Part shown: positions 62,275 through 64,000 of the stretch, piece after piece
Numbering within the stretch: position 1 is the stretch's first letter
Layout: each line of letters begins with the position of its first letter
Assembly (NCBI GenBank): GCA_002835675.1
Contig: PIZR01000002.1
Span: 1,341,878 to 1,405,877, forward strand
Source: Bacillus sp. BA3
GTDB lineage: Bacteria; Bacillota; Bacilli; Bacillales; DSM-1321
DNA: 64,000 bases
Reading direction: 5' to 3'
The notes under the pieces: model-generated
What the model was told of the DNA's origin: nothing
The model's database searches: none
The model's input: the letters and a program-made list of their open reading frames with translations, nothing else
Translations under genes and position numbers: made by a program

Positions 62275-62317
62275 ACTGTAGACAAATTCGAAAAACGGGT
62301 TTGCCTACAGTTTTTTC
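62275..62317 (+). terminator. Terminator of the RMD1 gene, made of a repeated motif
   Basis: ACTGTAGACAAA pairs with GTTTGCCTACAGT and is followed by a U6 run. The same left arm recurs at 46474 and 63041. Confidence 0.8.
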
Positions 62318-62339
62318 TTTGAAAAACGTTCCCATTGAT

Positions 62340-62412
62340 TTCAATAATCCGCTCCCTTTCCGTGGACTGTCCATTTCCTAAGTTTTCTGATGGTCGTCTC
62401 ATGGGTGCCTGT
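62340..62412 (+). repeat. Partial copy of the intergenic repeat
   Basis: AATCCGCTCCCTTTCCGTGGACTG matches the left end of the copies at 5027 and 63071 (AATCCGCTCCCTTTCCGCCGA) and then diverges. Described positions only; no ORF. Confidence 0.55.
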
Positions 62413-62450
62413 TTTTCTTTTATCTTACTTTCCCAAAGTATTTCATTTGT

Positions 62451-62933
62451 TTAATCCAGGGCAAAGTGGAAAATTAATTCCTCCCCTTCTTCCCCATTGA
62501 ATCTATATCCTTTATCAATGAATCCTGCTTTTTTATATAAATTTATCGCTGGAACATTCGTATGATGCACTGTTAGAATAATCTCATCTTTATCTGGATG
62601 ACTTAGTTTGATCATATCAGGCAACACTTTTAAAGTCTCAAAAGCTAGACCCTTTTTTTGATGGCGCAAATCCAAGGAGAATGATTTTAGAAGAATCGCA
62701 TTCTCATTACTTGTATATTGATTTCCCGCTTTATCCGTATATAAGGCAAAACAACCAATCAAATCCTTATCTAAATAAATGACCATGGGGAGGTTATATT
62801 TATCCTTCCTGAAGTCTTCAATAACTTTCAAAGGTAAGGAAGTATAGATTGCTTGTTCTATAGGTAAACAATAATTGCTCAGCGCCTCATAGTCATTTTC
62901 CATAAAAGGTCTGATAGTTAATCCAGTCATCAT
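62451..62933 (-). CDS. GNAT family N-acetyltransferase
   Basis: A 160-residue GNAT domain. The strand IGCFALYTDKAGNQ, the acetyl-CoA loop region LDLRHQKKGLAFETLKVLPD near residues 88-107, and NVPAINLYKKAGFIDKGYRF near 125-144 are the standard motifs B-to-A order of the fold. Acceptor unknown. Two adjacent ATGs follow GGGGTG. Monocistronic. Confidence 0.88.
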   Translation of the reverse strand: MMTGLTIRPFMENDYEALSNYCLPIEQAIYTSLPLKVIEDFRKDKYNLPMVIYLDKDLIGCFALYTDKAGNQYTSNENAILLKSFSLDLRHQKKGLAFETLKVLPDMIKLSHPDKDEIILTVHHTNVPAINLYKKAGFIDKGYRFNGEEGEELIFHFALD

Positions 62934-63011
62934 ACTTGCACCCCATTTTTACCTTTCTATAAATCCATATTAACAGATACTAAAGTTTTACAATCCACTG
63001 CAAAATAAAAA

Positions 63012-63037
63012 AAGGAATGGTTTGTTTACCATTCCTT
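63012..63037 (-). terminator. Terminator of the YdhK-like gene
   Basis: AAGGAATGGT/ACCATTCCTT perfect 10-base stem with a U7 tail on the minus strand; the repeat 63071-63194 lies between it and the gene and would be transcribed. Confidence 0.8.
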
Positions 63038-63070
63038 CAGACTGTAGACGAACTTGAGGGAAAGCGGCGA

Positions 63071-63194
63071 GAATCCGCTCCCTTTCCGCCGACAGTCTGC
63101 CAAACCTCATCAAAGCAAGCGGCTATGGGTATTGGCAGACCAGTTATTCGGCAGGTGTATCGCAAATTTCTTAAACCTAGTAAGAGTTTCATAA
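63071..63194 (+). repeat. Copy of the intergenic repeat
   Basis: Shares three long blocks with 5027-5151 in the same order and orientation, and TATCGCAAATTTCTT at the end. It lies in the 3' untranslated region of the YdhK-like gene. Confidence 0.7.
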
Positions 63195-63210
63195 CCATGA
63201 AGATGTTTAA

Positions 63211-63780
63211 TCATTCAGACGCTGATAATTCACTTTCCGTTACCCATTTATGATTCTTCACTTTTTCTCCTCCCGCAGTCGGTGTGAAGTCGACCATATA
63301 AACAGTCGTTTTTTCAGCAGATTCAACTTCAGCGACAGCCCCGTTCATTCCTTCCATATGAGAAGCATTTACTGTGACCTCCGCTCCGGGTTCATATGCT
63401 TTCTCACCTGCATCTTTGATTTCTTCGTGAATGATCCATTTATGATTTTCAACTTTTTCTCCGCCAGTTGCAGGCGTATACGAAATTGCATAAGCAGTCG
63501 TATCAAAGGCACCCACTATTGTTGCTTCCGCCCCCTTCATGCTTTCCATATGACCAGATTCGATAATCGCTTGACTTCCAACTTCATAGGTTGGATTATC
63601 TGCAGCTTTTAATCCTTCTGGAACTTCACCCGTGCTAGAATGGTTCATGTCCATTTCACTATGTTCCTTTTCTTTTTTTTCTTCTTTGGTTTTATCATCG
63701 CTGTTGGAACATGCGCCAAGGACTAAAAACAGGGCTGCTAATAATGATAAGATGATAGGCAATTTTGTTCTTTTTTTCAT
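63211..63780 (-). CDS. YdhK-like lipoprotein with two DUF1541 repeats
   Basis: A 189-residue lipoprotein (lipobox LVLGAC, Cys at about residue 24), followed by an acidic linker and two DUF1541 units of about 55 residues, each with HMESMKGAEA or HMEGMNGAVA and ending TGGEKVENHKW or AGGEKVKNHKW. The Met/His-rich linker (HSEMDMNHSS) suggests copper or another metal near the cell surface, as for YdhK relatives, but this is inference. ATG after GGGAGG. Confidence 0.9.
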   Translation of the reverse strand: MKKRTKLPIILSLLAALFLVLGACSNSDDKTKEEKKEKEHSEMDMNHSSTGEVPEGLKAADNPTYEVGSQAIIESGHMESMKGAEATIVGAFDTTAYAISYTPATGGEKVENHKWIIHEEIKDAGEKAYEPGAEVTVNASHMEGMNGAVAEVESAEKTTVYMVDFTPTAGGEKVKNHKWVTESELSASE

Positions 63781-63913
63781 ATTAATAAAACCTCCCTTAT
63801 GATTACATCCATCTTACCAATTAAATATGCAGAAAATATGGAGTTCACTCGTGGCAAAAGAAATGAAGCCTCATACTTTTTTAGGAATAGTCCTGCCTCA
63901 ATTTAAGCGTTCA

Positions 63914-64000
63914 TTAGCCACCACAATCGCTACTTTTATTGCTATTCGATTTTTCTTGAAGAAACTTTTTGAATTGCTCTTTTGTAACATCCGATTTCAT
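63914..64000 (-). CDS. Small Ser/Asn-rich protein ending DCGG, cut by the window edge
   Basis: The last 29 codons read MKSDVTKEQFKKFLQEKSNS and end KSSDCGG. The frame starts with ATG exactly at the window edge, so whether this is the start codon or an internal Met cannot be told. A Cys-Gly-Gly end is unusual. Family not recognised. Confidence 0.45.
   Translation of the reverse strand: MKSDVTKEQFKKFLQEKSNSNKSSDCGG

Noticed and set aside
1..64000. CRISPR array, IS element or prophage
   Set aside because: No regularly spaced direct repeats, transposase or integrase frames, or phage structural genes were found on either strand.

Overview
The window looks like the chromosome of a spore-forming, AT-rich Bacillaceae member, most like the Peribacillus (Bacillus simplex) group. 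That placement rests on my recognition of protein families and of a Bacillus-type intergenic repeat, not on a database search. Supporting signs are a GerA-type spore germination operon, NfrA, HmoA, an M-box in front of mgtE, GGAGG-type ribosome binding sites with many TTG/GTG starts, and Fur boxes of Bacillus type. I see no phage module, transposase or CRISPR array.

Layout. 0-13.6 kb is mostly core housekeeping: the 5' part of a siderophore-uptake ATPase gene behind a near-perfect Fur box, nfrA, trmL, an amidase-fold gene, queG, a B3/4-domain gene, a tRNA-Gly(UCC) with its own promoter and terminator, a YbjN-like gene, a FUSC membrane protein, a zinc-free NADP oxidoreductase, mgtE behind a complete M-box (Mg2+) riboswitch, and a lipoprotein alpha/beta hydrolase. 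13.6-15 kb is sparse, with a GC-rich repeat and two unrecognised small ORFs.

15-39 kb is an accessory catabolic region with three regulator/operon pairs. (i) 15.1-19.5 kb: an SSS transporter, a DUF3311 partner and an M20 amidohydrolase behind a sigma-A promoter with an inverted-repeat operator, next to an unusual one-component regulator (GTP-cyclohydrolase-III/GGDEF-like domain plus C-terminal winged helix). (ii) 19.9-27.6 kb: a five-gene operon (FAD amine oxidase, aldehyde dehydrogenase, MATE pump, cupin, YtcJ-like amidohydrolase) driven by a promoter with the 19-bp spacer typical of MerR activators, divergent from a MerR protein fused to a zinc-ribbon and a methyltransferase-like domain. 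(iii) 32.9-39.1 kb: a ureohydrolase, SSS transporter, class II aldolase and D-2-hydroxyacid dehydrogenase operon with a -24/-12 (sigma-54) promoter, divergent from a PAS/AAA+ sigma-54 activator. Between (ii) and (iii) lie an M20 gene remnant, a P-loop kinase, an old-yellow-enzyme gene, an LmrAB-like TetR/MFS pair and a hidden 30-residue holin-like toxin ORF.

39-55 kb: a broken collagen-like gene, Fur-controlled hmoA, small ORFs including an IDEAL-domain protein, an MHS-type transporter, a HAD phosphatase, an ECF sigma/anti-sigma pair with two exported proteins, and a germinant receptor operon (A-C-small-B-B) whose B subunit is tandemly duplicated, with a decayed copy of the small gene left between the copies. 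52.5-64 kb: a CPA1 antiporter, a LytTR/DUF3021 pair, a thioesterase, a glycosyltransferase cluster whose two coiled-coil proteins share a C-terminal motif, a DUF4915-like propeller protein, an RMD1/DUF155 protein, a GNAT enzyme, a DUF1541 lipoprotein and a cut-off small gene. Diverged copies of one repeat family appear at about 5.0, 13.8, 62.3 and 63.1 kb.
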